Positions 17,639-26,256 of a stretch of DNA of 64,000 nt are shown here, piece after piece. The notes below the pieces were generated by a model. It worked only from the letters and a program-made list of their open reading frames with translations, ran no database searches and was not told the origin of the DNA. The first letter of the stretch is position 1. The number at the start of each line of letters is the position of its first letter. This stretch comes from an uncultured Lachnospiraceae bacterium (GTDB taxonomy: Bacteria > Bacillota > Clostridia > Lachnospirales > Lachnospiraceae): the NCBI GenBank assembly GCA_946546945.1, contig CAMNOU010000015.1:1-64000 (forward strand), in the 5' to 3' direction. The translations under genes were made by a program, and so were the position numbers.

Positions 17639-17958
17639 ATAATCACCAACTTTTCGGGACTATCAATAATATCACTTTTCCTTTTCCCAATAATAAAATC
17701 CATTTTTGCATATTGCTTCTCAGTCACAATTAGTGTTTGCACTAAACCATCAGGTGGTTTATTAGTGCTCAGCAAATGCTTCACGGAGTTTTCTACTGAT
17801 GGTGTAGTAAGCAATTTACAGTATACAGACTCCTGCAACATAATAAATCCATTTTTTATAAGAAGCTTTCTAAATGCACGATAATTTTTCTTGTCTTCAT
17901 TTGTGATAGTAGGCAAATCAAAAAACACTAACATTCTCATAAATCTTAGACTACTCAT
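17635..17958 (-). CDS. cas2: CRISPR-associated endonuclease Cas2
   Basis: A 107-residue ferredoxin-fold protein, partner of Cas1 in the spacer integrase. The characteristic first strand MRMLVFFDLP with its Asp is present; length is normal for II-A Cas2. The ribosome site is weak (AAGAAATT), and the alternative ATG at 17940 would keep the conserved strand intact. A multi-hairpin repeat of about 125 bp separates it from cas1, an unusual break in an otherwise overlapping operon. Confidence 0.93.
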   Translation of the reverse strand: MSSLRFMRMLVFFDLPTITNEDKKNYRAFRKLLIKNGFIMLQESVYCKLLTTPSVENSVKHLLSTNKPPDGLVQTLIVTEKQYAKMDFIIGKRKSDIIDSPEKLVII

Positions 17959-17979
17959 AATTTCTTATTCTTTAAGTTC

Positions 17980-18104
17980 AAGTCTCGCTCCAGCTAGACT
18001 TGATGCGGGATTCGGGTTTATTTCAGCGGACATCATTTAAATCCGAATCCCGGTACATCCTAGCGGAGCCTGTATCAAATGGGAGTCATCTCCCATCTGA
18101 TATA
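17980..18104. repeat. multi-hairpin intergenic repeat, copy D (inside the cas operon)
   Basis: Three hairpins in a row: AAGTCT/AGACTT arms at 17980-18001; GGGATTCGG (18007-18015) with CCGAATCCC (18043-18051); and TATCA...GGGAG/CTCCC...TGATA at about 18073-18102. The last hairpin contains the cas1 stop codon (18086-18088). It matches copies near 32.85, 42.05 and 54.75 kb in order and arm sequence. Confidence 0.7.
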
Positions 18105-18970
18105 AAATAATAAAATTTCAATAACGCTATATCTGAATCATTAATTGCATCAAATACACTGCGGGTATATATTTTAATTGCATTCCTTACAGATTGTTTT
18201 TTCGAATCGATATACACAGTATCTTCTAAAATCCCCCAAAGTGAATGCTTTTCTTCTTTCGAAAAATCTTCTATCTGCATTCCTACAACTGCTCGATCAA
18301 CAATAATACGAAACGGTTCCATCAAATCACTTCCGAGATTAAAATGATTAAACATATTGTCATGAAATATCCCCAACTGAGTAAGGTAACCATTTGCGGT
18401 AATCTCTCGGTTAAATACAGACAATATTAAACTATACCCATAGTTTAAAGCAGCATTGACCGGCGTTTCTGAGCTTCTCGTAAAGTGCATCCCAAATAAT
18501 GCATTAAAATATACTTTTGCAGCATGTCCTTCTCGATTAGTGGAATCAAGTCGCTCCACCTGCCCAATATATGAGTCTAGCAATGCAGCTTCTTCTTCCT
18601 TGCAGAGATTCTCTAAAAACTCCTTTTGCTTTCGTATCTTTTCTGTCACAATTTCCTGCCAGACAATAGCCTTGATATCATTCGACCAGCCAAATTGGGA
18701 ACGGATTTTAGCAGAACTGTCATGGCTTCCGTGATGAGAAACCAATTCCGCACATGGGTTATGTTTTGAATCGCAAAATATAACTTTAACTTTTTTCTCT
18801 ACCAATGCTTCAATTAAGCATCCTGTGAGAGCCACTGCAGGATTCTCAAGCAGAAGAACAGATATTTCATCTATTAAAATCCGCTTTGTTTCTGTCCCTC
18901 TGACAACCACATATCCCATTTTATAATCAAGTTTTGCCTGTGAACTTATAATTACAGTCCTCCAACTCAT
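18086..18970 (-). CDS. cas1: CRISPR-associated endonuclease Cas1
   Basis: A 294-residue metal-dependent integrase that inserts new spacers with Cas2. Start MSWRTVIISSQAKLDYKMGYVVVRG and the conserved NREGHAAKVYFNALFG (metal-binding Glu in the helical domain), NYGYSLIL, and GIFHDNMFNHFNLGSDLMEPFR (His and Glu ligands) are all present, so it looks active. It overlaps the cas9 stop by four bases (ATGA). Its last codons and TGA come from the intergenic hairpin repeat, which suggests the repeat landed at the 3' end and replaced the original C-terminal residues. Confidence 0.95.
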   Translation of the reverse strand: MSWRTVIISSQAKLDYKMGYVVVRGTETKRILIDEISVLLLENPAVALTGCLIEALVEKKVKVIFCDSKHNPCAELVSHHGSHDSSAKIRSQFGWSNDIKAIVWQEIVTEKIRKQKEFLENLCKEEEAALLDSYIGQVERLDSTNREGHAAKVYFNALFGMHFTRSSETPVNAALNYGYSLILSVFNREITANGYLTQLGIFHDNMFNHFNLGSDLMEPFRIIVDRAVVGMQIEDFSKEEKHSLWGILEDTVYIDSKKQSVRNAIKIYTRSVFDAINDSDIALLKFYYFISDGR

Positions 18971-21204
18971 AACAGACTCAATATATTATCAGACTGCTTC
19001 ATCCATAATCCGGACGAAGATTGATCTATAATTCGGATATCTTTATATTGTTTCCTCCAGTTAGAGACATTAGCGCTAAAACTTATCGTTGCGGCAGCTT
19101 TAGGGGCACCGCCTATTAGTTTTAAATCACAACCGCCAGCCACTCTGCCAAATGTCATATGAATATTAAGTAATGCTTTCGCTTGTTTTTTTATATCCAA
19201 TGACAGAAACAATTCTCTTCCACTTAATAATGTTTGCAGTGGTTTGTTTATACGCTTTGCATAAATAGATCTTTCATATTTCTCTATATAGAGATCATAT
19301 AATGCTATATTATTCTCTTTAGAAACATGATCAAAAGATTCATCGTACAAATATTTGGGATTCTTATCACATTTCTCGACAAACTTCTCTATTTTCTTCA
19401 AATAATATTGCCACTCTCCTTTAGCAGAAAACTGCATCACAGGCTGTGCTATTAAACACTTTCCTCCACTGCTTATTCCTGCAATACAAACACGAAATCC
19501 ATCTAAAGACAACATTGTGTTTACTTTCCACGGCCGCATTCCCATTGGAAATTCTACGCGCTCAACCTGCTTTCCAAATATTTTTTTTAATCGTATTTTC
19601 GCATATTTCACGGCAAAATCTGTGTCAGAAAGAAATTGATCGCCATATAACATTTCAACCGACATGATACATATATCTGTTTTTTTCCCGGTTTCATATC
19701 TAACTGGAATGTAAAACATGGCACTGGCCTTATTGTAGCCACCGTATCGTTCTGTATCCAATCCTTTCTTCAAAGGAATCAAACCCTTTGCTGCCGGCAG
19801 CGGCATTTGATCGAACAGTCCTCCTCTTTTGAAAAATGCATATTTTGTGAAATGAGCATTGTTTTTTACTGCAATTTTTTTCACTTTCTGCAGTGTCTGC
19901 TGACCATCCCACACCACTATACCATTACATACCTGCTTCCGAGTAAAAAGCGTTTCTGTCTTAATGCTATATTTGCCAGTCACATCAAACCAAGGCTTGG
20001 TAAATTTCATATTGTATACATTCCCTGTAACAATATTCAAATATGCATCTACTGCATGATGCAGGTCATTAAACAATCTGGATTTTGGAATATCGAATAT
20101 TTGCCGGAATTCAGAAACTAACCGCGCTTTACTATATATAATTTCTGTATTCTGATATTTCTCTTTTAATATGGCTGCTATTGCCTTAACAGAATGGGAT
20201 GTTTCTGTAAGCTGACGGTTAATAAATCCCATCTTTTCATCTGGCATAAATGGTGTACTTCGAGTCAGTCGCTTGTACTTTTCTTCACTGATAAAGGATT
20301 TTTCTTTTAAAAAGTGCCAATATCCACCCATTTTATTTCGGATAGATGCATCAATAGGGTATACGTCTTGTTTTTTCCCGTTCACTTCCGAGAGACATAA
20401 TACTTTATTATTAATAATACTATCGTCTTTTACATACGCTTGCGGGTAAATATGATCAATATCATATGCTTTCGAAAACAGTTGCTCTAACTCAATTGTG
20501 CGTCCAGTGTACATACATTTACCAAGTTGCATATAGTAAAGAAAAAGTTTATCGCTCTGTAGACGATTATCGGCATAATCTCCCATAGCATCAATCTGTG
20601 CAGTCAATGCTCTGACGTCTTCTTCACAAGTGCTATATAAATCCAGTATTTGCTGTTTCCTGGTTTTTGTTCGTCTTCCTTTCTGATCTGGATCTGCTCC
20701 CCTGGTTGTCTCCACAAATATTTTTTTCGGTTCGCCAAAGGCTTTTACCACATCTTTCACAATATCCAGAGTCCTGTAAACCGGACGCTTTACAGCATTC
20801 GACACATACATATCATTCATACGATCCTCTAACGTAACAGGATGCTCTGCATAATACTCGTGCGAAAATGATTCTATCTCCTGCCTGAACGTAAACCGGC
20901 CTGAAAGCAATTCCATTAAGTTATTCTGTGTTTTCCATAAAGCATCAATTATAGAATATACTTCTCCTGTCTCTATATCCGCTCCTTCTATTTCAGTGAG
21001 GAATCGTCTCGACAAACGCCCAAAATCTTTAAACTTTAACTTACAAATATATCTTTGATCATCCTCACTTAAATGCGGATATGTGAGTTTAAGCCATCTG
21101 TGAAGCCGTGTTTTGTCCTCTGCATAAGAAGATCTCTCAATAATTGTTTCGACATCTTTCTCTGACAGGACACCTTTTGATAATAAATTCTTAAAGGATA
21201 CCAT
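18967..21204 (-). CDS. cas9: Cas9, C-terminal part (HNH, RuvC-III, PI domain), out of frame with N-terminal part
   Basis: Carries the rest of a type II-A Cas9: RuvC-II Glu in IFVETTRGADPD, the HNH nuclease (KCMYTGRTIE...YDIDHIYPQ, catalytic His in DIDH), RuvC-III HHAVDA and a C-terminal PAM-interacting region. The first ATG at 21204 has no ribosome site, and the homologous frame continues upstream to about 21319, so this is not an independent gene. Its frame joins the N-terminal part by a -1 shift at the A7 run. All nuclease residues look intact. Confidence 0.9.
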   Translation of the reverse strand: MVSFKNLLSKGVLSEKDVETIIERSSYAEDKTRLHRWLKLTYPHLSEDDQRYICKLKFKDFGRLSRRFLTEIEGADIETGEVYSIIDALWKTQNNLMELLSGRFTFRQEIESFSHEYYAEHPVTLEDRMNDMYVSNAVKRPVYRTLDIVKDVVKAFGEPKKIFVETTRGADPDQKGRRTKTRKQQILDLYSTCEEDVRALTAQIDAMGDYADNRLQSDKLFLYYMQLGKCMYTGRTIELEQLFSKAYDIDHIYPQAYVKDDSIINNKVLCLSEVNGKKQDVYPIDASIRNKMGGYWHFLKEKSFISEEKYKRLTRSTPFMPDEKMGFINRQLTETSHSVKAIAAILKEKYQNTEIIYSKARLVSEFRQIFDIPKSRLFNDLHHAVDAYLNIVTGNVYNMKFTKPWFDVTGKYSIKTETLFTRKQVCNGIVVWDGQQTLQKVKKIAVKNNAHFTKYAFFKRGGLFDQMPLPAAKGLIPLKKGLDTERYGGYNKASAMFYIPVRYETGKKTDICIMSVEMLYGDQFLSDTDFAVKYAKIRLKKIFGKQVERVEFPMGMRPWKVNTMLSLDGFRVCIAGISSGGKCLIAQPVMQFSAKGEWQYYLKKIEKFVEKCDKNPKYLYDESFDHVSKENNIALYDLYIEKYERSIYAKRINKPLQTLLSGRELFLSLDIKKQAKALLNIHMTFGRVAGGCDLKLIGGAPKAAATISFSANVSNWRKQYKDIRIIDQSSSGLWMKQSDNILSLL

Positions 21205-21284
21205 AGGGGCAAGATTTGAATGTATATTATCGTCAATTCCACCCAGTGTTTCCTCATTCCCTTTTTTTATATATCCATTACTAA

Positions 21285-23030
21285 TCAGGTAATCTGTAAG
21301 TGTTCTCCTGGTAATTTTTTTCTGTTAAGGAAAACATTATTATAAATTTCCTGCTTCAATTCTACAGATATGCGAACGCCTTCTATTCGTATATTATTGA
21401 TTTCATTTAATACCATGTAGCGATGATATAACAGTGAGTCTTTGGGCAATACTGGTTCCCCGGGTAAATAAGAACACTGATTTGTCATCCGTTGTATAAA
21501 TGCCTGTTCACTCGCGTCAAAGTCCACTATCTTTTCAAAATTCCATGGAAATATTTTCTCATTTTTCCGCACTAGCCATGCATTATTTGAATTACGATTC
21601 AATGGTCCGACAAAATAAGGAACACGAAACATAAATATAGATAAAATTTTTTCATGAACAGTCAGCCCATCTCTATCCTTTTCATTAAGAAATGGTAAAT
21701 AATTTGCACAAGTATTTAATAATTGATTTAATTCATGCCAATATAATTGATAAGGAATTACTCGATTATCAGTATTTTTCTGTTTGGGAAGAAATGTGCA
21801 GTTTTTTAAACGCTCACACATATCCGCATAAGCATACTGATCATTTATATCAGGTGTAATATTTTTTACAATTGCTTCCATCTTCTTGGAAAAAACTTCT
21901 ATATCAGCTTTCTTTATTAATGATGTATCTTTTCCATCTACATGATAAGAATATGCCACATAATTATCTTTCTCATTCGGATTCCGAAATACTTCATTAT
22001 ATTTATCCGGTAAGTATTTTTTTATCATATGTTTCAATGTGGCTAAGTCACTCTTATGCTGTTCATATATAGCAACCTTTGCCTCAGAAATAGTATCAGC
22101 TGTTCCAATCACATCGACTAACAAAGCCCAGTCAGAAACTGCTCGAAGTGCAAGAATTAGTTCACTGTCATCTCCAATGCCAGAAAGAACCTCATTCATT
22201 TTGTCGTCATCCATTCGTAAAGAAACAGAACCAATCTCATCATATTCTTCTTTTCCAAAAACATCTTTCAGTTTACAGCTTCCACCTGCAAGCAATTTAA
22301 CTATGCTTATGCGACTGAAAGGAAAGCTCTCTGTGTTTTCTCTAGATGGCTTGCTCTCTCCGTACAACTCTTTTGTCAATAATTTTGTCTTTTCATTTAC
22401 ACCAATATGCTTTTTAAGCGCAATTGAAAGTTTCGAAAGATCGGGAGATTCCCAAGGAGCATCGTATCCATTTTCTTTGAAATAATTCATCAGCGAATTA
22501 TATACAGACTCAAAATCTTTAATCGCAGAAAGATTTTCTTTTTGGATATTGCTGAAAAAATGACCTCTGTGAGACACAAGCCAGCTACATGCCAAATAAA
22601 CCAAACGTATATCGTGAGCTTTAGAATTTCTCATTAACTCCACAATAAGATGATGGATGGTTGGATACTTTTTATAATAGTCTTTATCAGTGAATTCAGA
22701 ATCATTAAAAAACACAAAAGCATCCCCTGCCTCATCTCTATAAAGACGGCTTTCTTGTAGACGAACGAAGAATTTCGGGTCCACTTTTGCAATCTCCTCG
22801 GCAAAAAGGCTCTGTAAAAAAGAAATCCTTTGTTTCTTTCGATCTAATCTGCGGCGTGCGGAACGAAACGAACGTCTTTCATCACAAAGACTTGCCGCAT
22901 CAAAAATAGTTACCCCCCAAGCTGGTTCACCATAAAATTTTATCAAATTATACTCTTCATCTGTAACAGCATAACCAACAGAATCTGTCCCAATATCTAA
23001 CCCCAAATAATAATCTTTTGTTTTTCCCAT
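21285..23030 (-). CDS. cas9: Cas9, N-terminal part (RuvC-I, bridge helix, REC), frameshifted
   Basis: First 581 residues of a type II-A Cas9. RuvC-I with catalytic Asp is LGLDIGTDSVGYAV; the Arg-rich bridge helix RRSFRSARRRLDRKKQRISFLQ follows, then the REC lobe (SWLVSHRGHFF). The ATG at 23030 (MGKTKDYYLG) is preferred to an upstream in-frame ATG that lies in the tracrRNA region. It terminates early because the run of A at 21315-21321 has seven instead of the eight bases needed; with one more A the full protein would be about 1354 residues, a normal II-A size. Confidence 0.92.
   Translation of the reverse strand: MGKTKDYYLGLDIGTDSVGYAVTDEEYNLIKFYGEPAWGVTIFDAASLCDERRSFRSARRRLDRKKQRISFLQSLFAEEIAKVDPKFFVRLQESRLYRDEAGDAFVFFNDSEFTDKDYYKKYPTIHHLIVELMRNSKAHDIRLVYLACSWLVSHRGHFFSNIQKENLSAIKDFESVYNSLMNYFKENGYDAPWESPDLSKLSIALKKHIGVNEKTKLLTKELYGESKPSRENTESFPFSRISIVKLLAGGSCKLKDVFGKEEYDEIGSVSLRMDDDKMNEVLSGIGDDSELILALRAVSDWALLVDVIGTADTISEAKVAIYEQHKSDLATLKHMIKKYLPDKYNEVFRNPNEKDNYVAYSYHVDGKDTSLIKKADIEVFSKKMEAIVKNITPDINDQYAYADMCERLKNCTFLPKQKNTDNRVIPYQLYWHELNQLLNTCANYLPFLNEKDRDGLTVHEKILSIFMFRVPYFVGPLNRNSNNAWLVRKNEKIFPWNFEKIVDFDASEQAFIQRMTNQCSYLPGEPVLPKDSLLYHRYMVLNEINNIRIEGVRISVELKQEIYNNVFLNRKKLPGEHLQIT
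21315..21321 (-). other. cas9 frameshift site, A7 slippery heptamer
   Basis: On the coding strand the codons read aga-aaa-aaa-tta, so A_AAA_AAA sits in the X_XXY_YYZ phase of a -1 ribosomal frameshift signal. A -1 slip, or RNA polymerase adding one A, restores the homologous frame (ATT ACC AGG AGA ...). A mutation or a homopolymer sequencing error explains it equally well. Confidence 0.85.
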
Positions 23031-23057
23031 ATAGACATTCCCTTCCAATTGTGTTAT

Positions 23058-23165
23058 TATAATTAACGAATTACATTGCGAGTTCAAATAAAAGTTAAAC
23101 TCAAATCGTTGGTTTATCCAACTGCACAGAGAGTGCAAAAAGACTTCATCATTGAAGTCTTTTTC
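23058..23165 (+). ncRNA. tracrRNA (with promoter -10) of the II-A system
   Basis: A -10 TATAAT is at 23058-23063. From about 23068 the RNA has an anti-repeat, GAATTACATTGC then TCAAAT, complementary to the 5' half of the crRNA repeat with an internal bulge like that of streptococcal guides. Hairpins follow: GTTGG/CCAAC, TGCAC/GTGCA and the terminator AAAAAGACTTC (23137-23147) with GAAGTCTTTTT (23154-23164). It is transcribed away from cas9, as is common in II-A loci; mature length is about 97 nt. Confidence 0.9.
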
Positions 23166-23233
23166 TTTATAGATAAATCTTCCAACAATTCGTTCAAGTT
23201 ATATTATAATCGATTCTTTCATAAAGTCAACTT

Positions 23234-23261
23234 CATGGTGTCGTTCCTAGCCGACACCATG
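23234..23261. repeat. perfect hairpin upstream of tracrRNA/cas9 region
   Basis: CATGGTGTCG and CGACACCATG, ten-base perfect arms around an eight-base loop. No T-tract. The stretch 23166-23379 otherwise shows no coding frame and no recognised signal. Confidence 0.55.
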
Positions 23262-23379
23262 GCAAATATGCCATTTTCTTTTTCTAATTTTCTCGACAGT
23301 TGCATAATAAACTGCTTTTGAAACTCTGTTTAAAAATCTCTCGTTTACTACTTGACCCTATATTTCTGCAAAATACTTA

Positions 23380-23412
23380 TCCTAAGATGTTTTTATGATA
23401 TCATAGATTATC
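23380..23412. repeat. right copy of 33-bp direct repeat bounding the CRISPR-Cas block
   Basis: Same 33 bases and same orientation as 15437-15469. It lies 7-8 bp upstream of the ECF-type promoter of the sigma factor gene, so it may be the ancestral chromosomal copy. Confidence 0.9.
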
Positions 23413-23419
23413 ATCATTT

Positions 23420-23448
23420 TGTAACCTTTTCCCTTTCCGGATCGTGTT
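23420..23448 (+). promoter_or_regulatory. ECF-type promoter of the sigma factor operon
   Basis: TGTAACC at 23420-23426, 16 bp, then CGTGTT at 23443-23448: the AAC/CGT signature of promoters used by extracytoplasmic sigma factors. It probably makes the sigma gene autoregulated. Confidence 0.6.
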
Positions 23449-23493
23449 ATAAGTGAAAGGCCTTTTAATAAAGAGAAAGCAGGGGATCCCGAC

Positions 23494-23976
23494 ATGAGAA
23501 TCGCAACAGAGATTCTGATAGAAAAATACCGCGACAACCTCTTCGCAGCCGCTTTTCATATCTGTAAAAACCAGGCGGACGCAGAGGATGTTCTGCAGGA
23601 CACCTTCCTGCTGTATCATCTGTCAGAAAAAGAATTTAAAAATGAGCAGCACATCCGCGCATGGCTGTTCCGGGTGGTAATCAACAAATCAAAAGATGTT
23701 GTCAGGTCCTTCTGGAGACGAAACAGGATTTCCCTGGAGGACTACATGCAGACGCTGACCTTCGGGACACCGGAGTCCAGAGACCTGTTCTCCACGGTCA
23801 TGGATCTTCCGGAAAAGTACCGTATCGTCATACACTTATTTTATTATGAGGATTACAGCATCCGGGAAATTGCAGAAATCATGAATCTGTCCGAAAACAA
23901 TGTCAAGGTCAGGTTATCGCGGGGGCGAAAATTGCTCAAAGAAAAACTGAAGGAGGGATGGAACGATGACGAATAA
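23494..23976 (+). CDS. RNA polymerase sigma factor, ECF subfamily
   Basis: A 160-residue sigma-70 family factor with region 2 at about 15-80 (NLFAAAFHICKNQADAEDVLQDTFLLYHL, AWLFRVVINKSKD) and region 4 at about 105-155 (LPEKYRIVIHLFYYEDYSIREIAEIMNLSENNVKVRLSRGRKLLK). No region 3, hence ECF. It overlaps the next gene by 11 bases; that gene encodes a membrane protein with anti-sigma layout. The signal sensed is unknown. Confidence 0.92.
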   Translation: MRIATEILIEKYRDNLFAAAFHICKNQADAEDVLQDTFLLYHLSEKEFKNEQHIRAWLFRVVINKSKDVVRSFWRRNRISLEDYMQTLTFGTPESRDLFSTVMDLPEKYRIVIHLFYYEDYSIREIAEIMNLSENNVKVRLSRGRKLLKEKLKEGWNDDE

Positions 23977-24559
23977 GGAAAGGTATAAACAGGCATTTAA
24001 CGCGCTTCATGCCTCCGGTCCTATTTCATTGGAGGCGAATGATATGAAAAAGAGAAGAAGATATATTCCGAAAAGCGCAGTGGCCGCCTGCACGGCAGCC
24101 GCAGTCATCATCGGCAGTTTCGGTGCCGCTTATGCTGCAAACGTGGGAGGTATTCAACGAACTATTCAGATTTGGATTCACGGCAAACAGACAACAGCCG
24201 AGCTCACCGTCTCAGACCAGGGACGTTACAGCATGACCTACGAAAACGAAGATGGTGAAACAATTGAACAGGGAGGCGGCGGAATCGCCATTGATTCTTT
24301 CGGAAAAGAAAGACCTCTGACAGAAGAAGAAATTATGGAAAATATGAACACTCCGGATGTTTCCTTCGAAGACGACGGCCGTGTCCTTGTTTCCTATATG
24401 GACCAGCAGCTTGATATCACAGACAAATTTGATGAAGAAGGCTTCTGTTATGTGGAATTGCATGCACAGGGCGAGACCACATACCTGACCGTCAATCATG
24501 CAAACGGGCATTTCGCCTGGAGCAAGAATCATTATATTCAGCCGAAGGAGTTTAAGTAG
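23966..24559 (+). CDS. putative membrane anti-sigma / sigma-associated protein
   Basis: A 197-residue single-pass membrane protein: short cytosolic N-terminus (about 1-35, with KKRRRY), one membrane helix (about 36-60, SAVAACTAAAVIIGSFGAAYAA) and an extracytoplasmic domain rich in acidic residues and Gly. I do not recognise the outer domain. Position and translational overlap with an ECF sigma factor are the case for an anti-sigma role; the cytosolic part is too short for a classic zinc anti-sigma domain and lacks HxxxCxxC. Confidence 0.65.
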   Translation: MTNKERYKQAFNALHASGPISLEANDMKKRRRYIPKSAVAACTAAAVIIGSFGAAYAANVGGIQRTIQIWIHGKQTTAELTVSDQGRYSMTYENEDGETIEQGGGGIAIDSFGKERPLTEEEIMENMNTPDVSFEDDGRVLVSYMDQQLDITDKFDEEGFCYVELHAQGETTYLTVNHANGHFAWSKNHYIQPKEFK

Positions 24560-24726
24560 GAATGACGCCTGTACGTATCATGTAACTTTTTACTGACTTT
24601 TTTACTCCATTTTGCTCTCCGCGTTAGTAAGATGTGATTCAATTTCTGATAAAATCAAACATATTTTTTGTGGAAATTGCTGATAAGCAGTTTCCCGGGA
24701 GTAATCACTACAAGGAGGTAAAGAAA

Positions 24727-26121
24727 GTGAAAAAGAAATTACTATCCATGGTACTGGCAGCAGGCCTGATCACAGGTGTTCTGGCCGGATGCGGAAACAG
24801 CACAGGCGGGGGCGGAAACTCGCCGGGAAGCAGCGGACCGGAGACGTCTCAGGGAAGCGAGGAACAGACGGCCGAGAATCTGACCGGTATCGACGCGATT
24901 ATTGCCGAGGCGCAGACGATGTCGATGGAAGAGCTTGCGCAGAAGGCAATCGAGGAGTCCAACGGGAAGACGTTTTACGGTGTCGGGAACTCAAGCCGCG
25001 GCAAGTCGGCACTTCCGACATTTATCGAATATCTGCAGACGATCGATCCTTCCTATACGATGGACTTTGAGTGGCAGCAGCCAAAGAACAACAAGATTTT
25101 CGAGCAGCTGACTTCGGATTCGCTTAAGAGCACCGGAACGTTTGCCATGACCCTGATCCAGGATGGCAATCAGATCCAGTCCAAGATGGTGGATACAGGC
25201 GTTCTCAAGACCTTTATCCCGAAGGAATGGGCAGAAGCCAACGAAACAACGCCGGACAGCTACGAAGGCTTCCTCCCGCTGCAGACGCTGAATAAAGTGT
25301 TCATGTTTAACAATACCGGCGATGCGCAGTATAACAACTGCTGGGACTTCGTTTATGAAGGTTCCCACCCGCTGGTAATGGGCATCGATTCCGAGATCGT
25401 CGGGAAAAACTTCCTGATGATGCTTACGGAAGACAAATATGCCGGCTGGCTGAAGGATGCGTATGAGAATCTGGATGAGAGCAAAAAAGCATATTTCGAT
25501 CCCGTGATCAAAGAAATGGAAACAGATGCCGCTGATCTCGGACTTGGCGAAAACGGCGCGTATGCTCTGGCATGGATCAAGCTCTGGGTGAACAACTACA
25601 ATGAGCAGACCGATGACGGCCCGATCTGCAATACGCTGGTAGATGCTTCCGCGACAGATCAGTCAGGACTTCTGGTATACTCCAAACTTCGTTCTGTAGA
25701 AGAGTCCTCCTCTGTATCGGTCAATAATGTGAACGTAGCTGCATATCAGGATGACTATGAGGGCATCGGCGGTTTCGGATACTGCCATTACCTTTTCCTG
25801 ACAAAGAACAGTCCGCTTCCCTGGACCTCCTGTGCATTCATTGCCTATATGACCTGCACGGAAGAAGGCTTTGATGCCTGGGGCAAAGACATGGGCGGAT
25901 ATTCTTCCAATCCGGAAGTGGCAGTTGCTGTTGAGGAAAAATACCACCACAGCGAAGGCGGCGGAGAAGAATTCCCTGCTAAAAATGACCGCGGATATGA
26001 CTGGTGGACAGCTGAAGATGAAGGCGAGCTGGTACTGGAGGACCCGCAGTACTGCGCAGACGTTTCATATACGGTAGGAAGCTGGATCGATGTTCTGGAT
26101 CGGTATTCTGCCGGCCAATAA
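24727..26121 (+). CDS. ABC transporter substrate-binding lipoprotein (AfuA/Fe3+-type family)
   Basis: A 464-residue extracellular solute-binding protein. The signal peptide ends in the lipobox VLAGC, followed by a Gly/Ser/Glu linker, so it is a membrane-anchored lipoprotein. The GTG at 24727 with AAGGAGGT ahead is the start; an open frame reaches back to 24634 but lacks a ribosome site. It heads a transporter operon with a fused double permease and an ATPase. The family covers iron, polyamine and, in AfuA, hexose-phosphate binders; the phosphosugar-type phosphatase in the operon favours a sugar phosphate. Confidence 0.85.
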   Translation: MKKKLLSMVLAAGLITGVLAGCGNSTGGGGNSPGSSGPETSQGSEEQTAENLTGIDAIIAEAQTMSMEELAQKAIEESNGKTFYGVGNSSRGKSALPTFIEYLQTIDPSYTMDFEWQQPKNNKIFEQLTSDSLKSTGTFAMTLIQDGNQIQSKMVDTGVLKTFIPKEWAEANETTPDSYEGFLPLQTLNKVFMFNNTGDAQYNNCWDFVYEGSHPLVMGIDSEIVGKNFLMMLTEDKYAGWLKDAYENLDESKKAYFDPVIKEMETDAADLGLGENGAYALAWIKLWVNNYNEQTDDGPICNTLVDASATDQSGLLVYSKLRSVEESSSVSVNNVNVAAYQDDYEGIGGFGYCHYLFLTKNSPLPWTSCAFIAYMTCTEEGFDAWGKDMGGYSSNPEVAVAVEEKYHHSEGGGEEFPAKNDRGYDWWTAEDEGELVLEDPQYCADVSYTVGSWIDVLDRYSAGQ

Positions 26122-26136
26122 GCATTTGCTTTCCCG

Positions 26137-26164
26137 GGCGCCGCTTTTCCTGCGGCGCCTTTTT
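26137..26164 (+). terminator. intercistronic terminator after the binding-protein gene
   Basis: GGCGCCGC (26137-26144) and GCGGCGCC (26152-26159) arms, loop CTTTTCCT-like, then TTTTT. Partial termination here would give more binding protein than permease, as in many ABC operons. Confidence 0.85.
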
Positions 26165-26173
26165 AAAGCAGAC

Positions 26174-26222
26174 GGGAGTACTCGCTCCCATCCGGTCAGG
26201 ACACACTCCTGGGCGTCCTGAC
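26174..26222. repeat. two hairpins between binding-protein and permease genes
   Basis: GGGAG/CTCCC at 26174-26189 and GTCAGGAC/GTCCTGAC at 26195-26222. No T-tracts. They may protect the 3' end of the binding-protein mRNA or belong to the genome's dispersed hairpin repeats. Confidence 0.5.
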
Positions 26223-26256
26223 CACAGTAAAACTTTGATCAAAGGGGATGAAGTTT

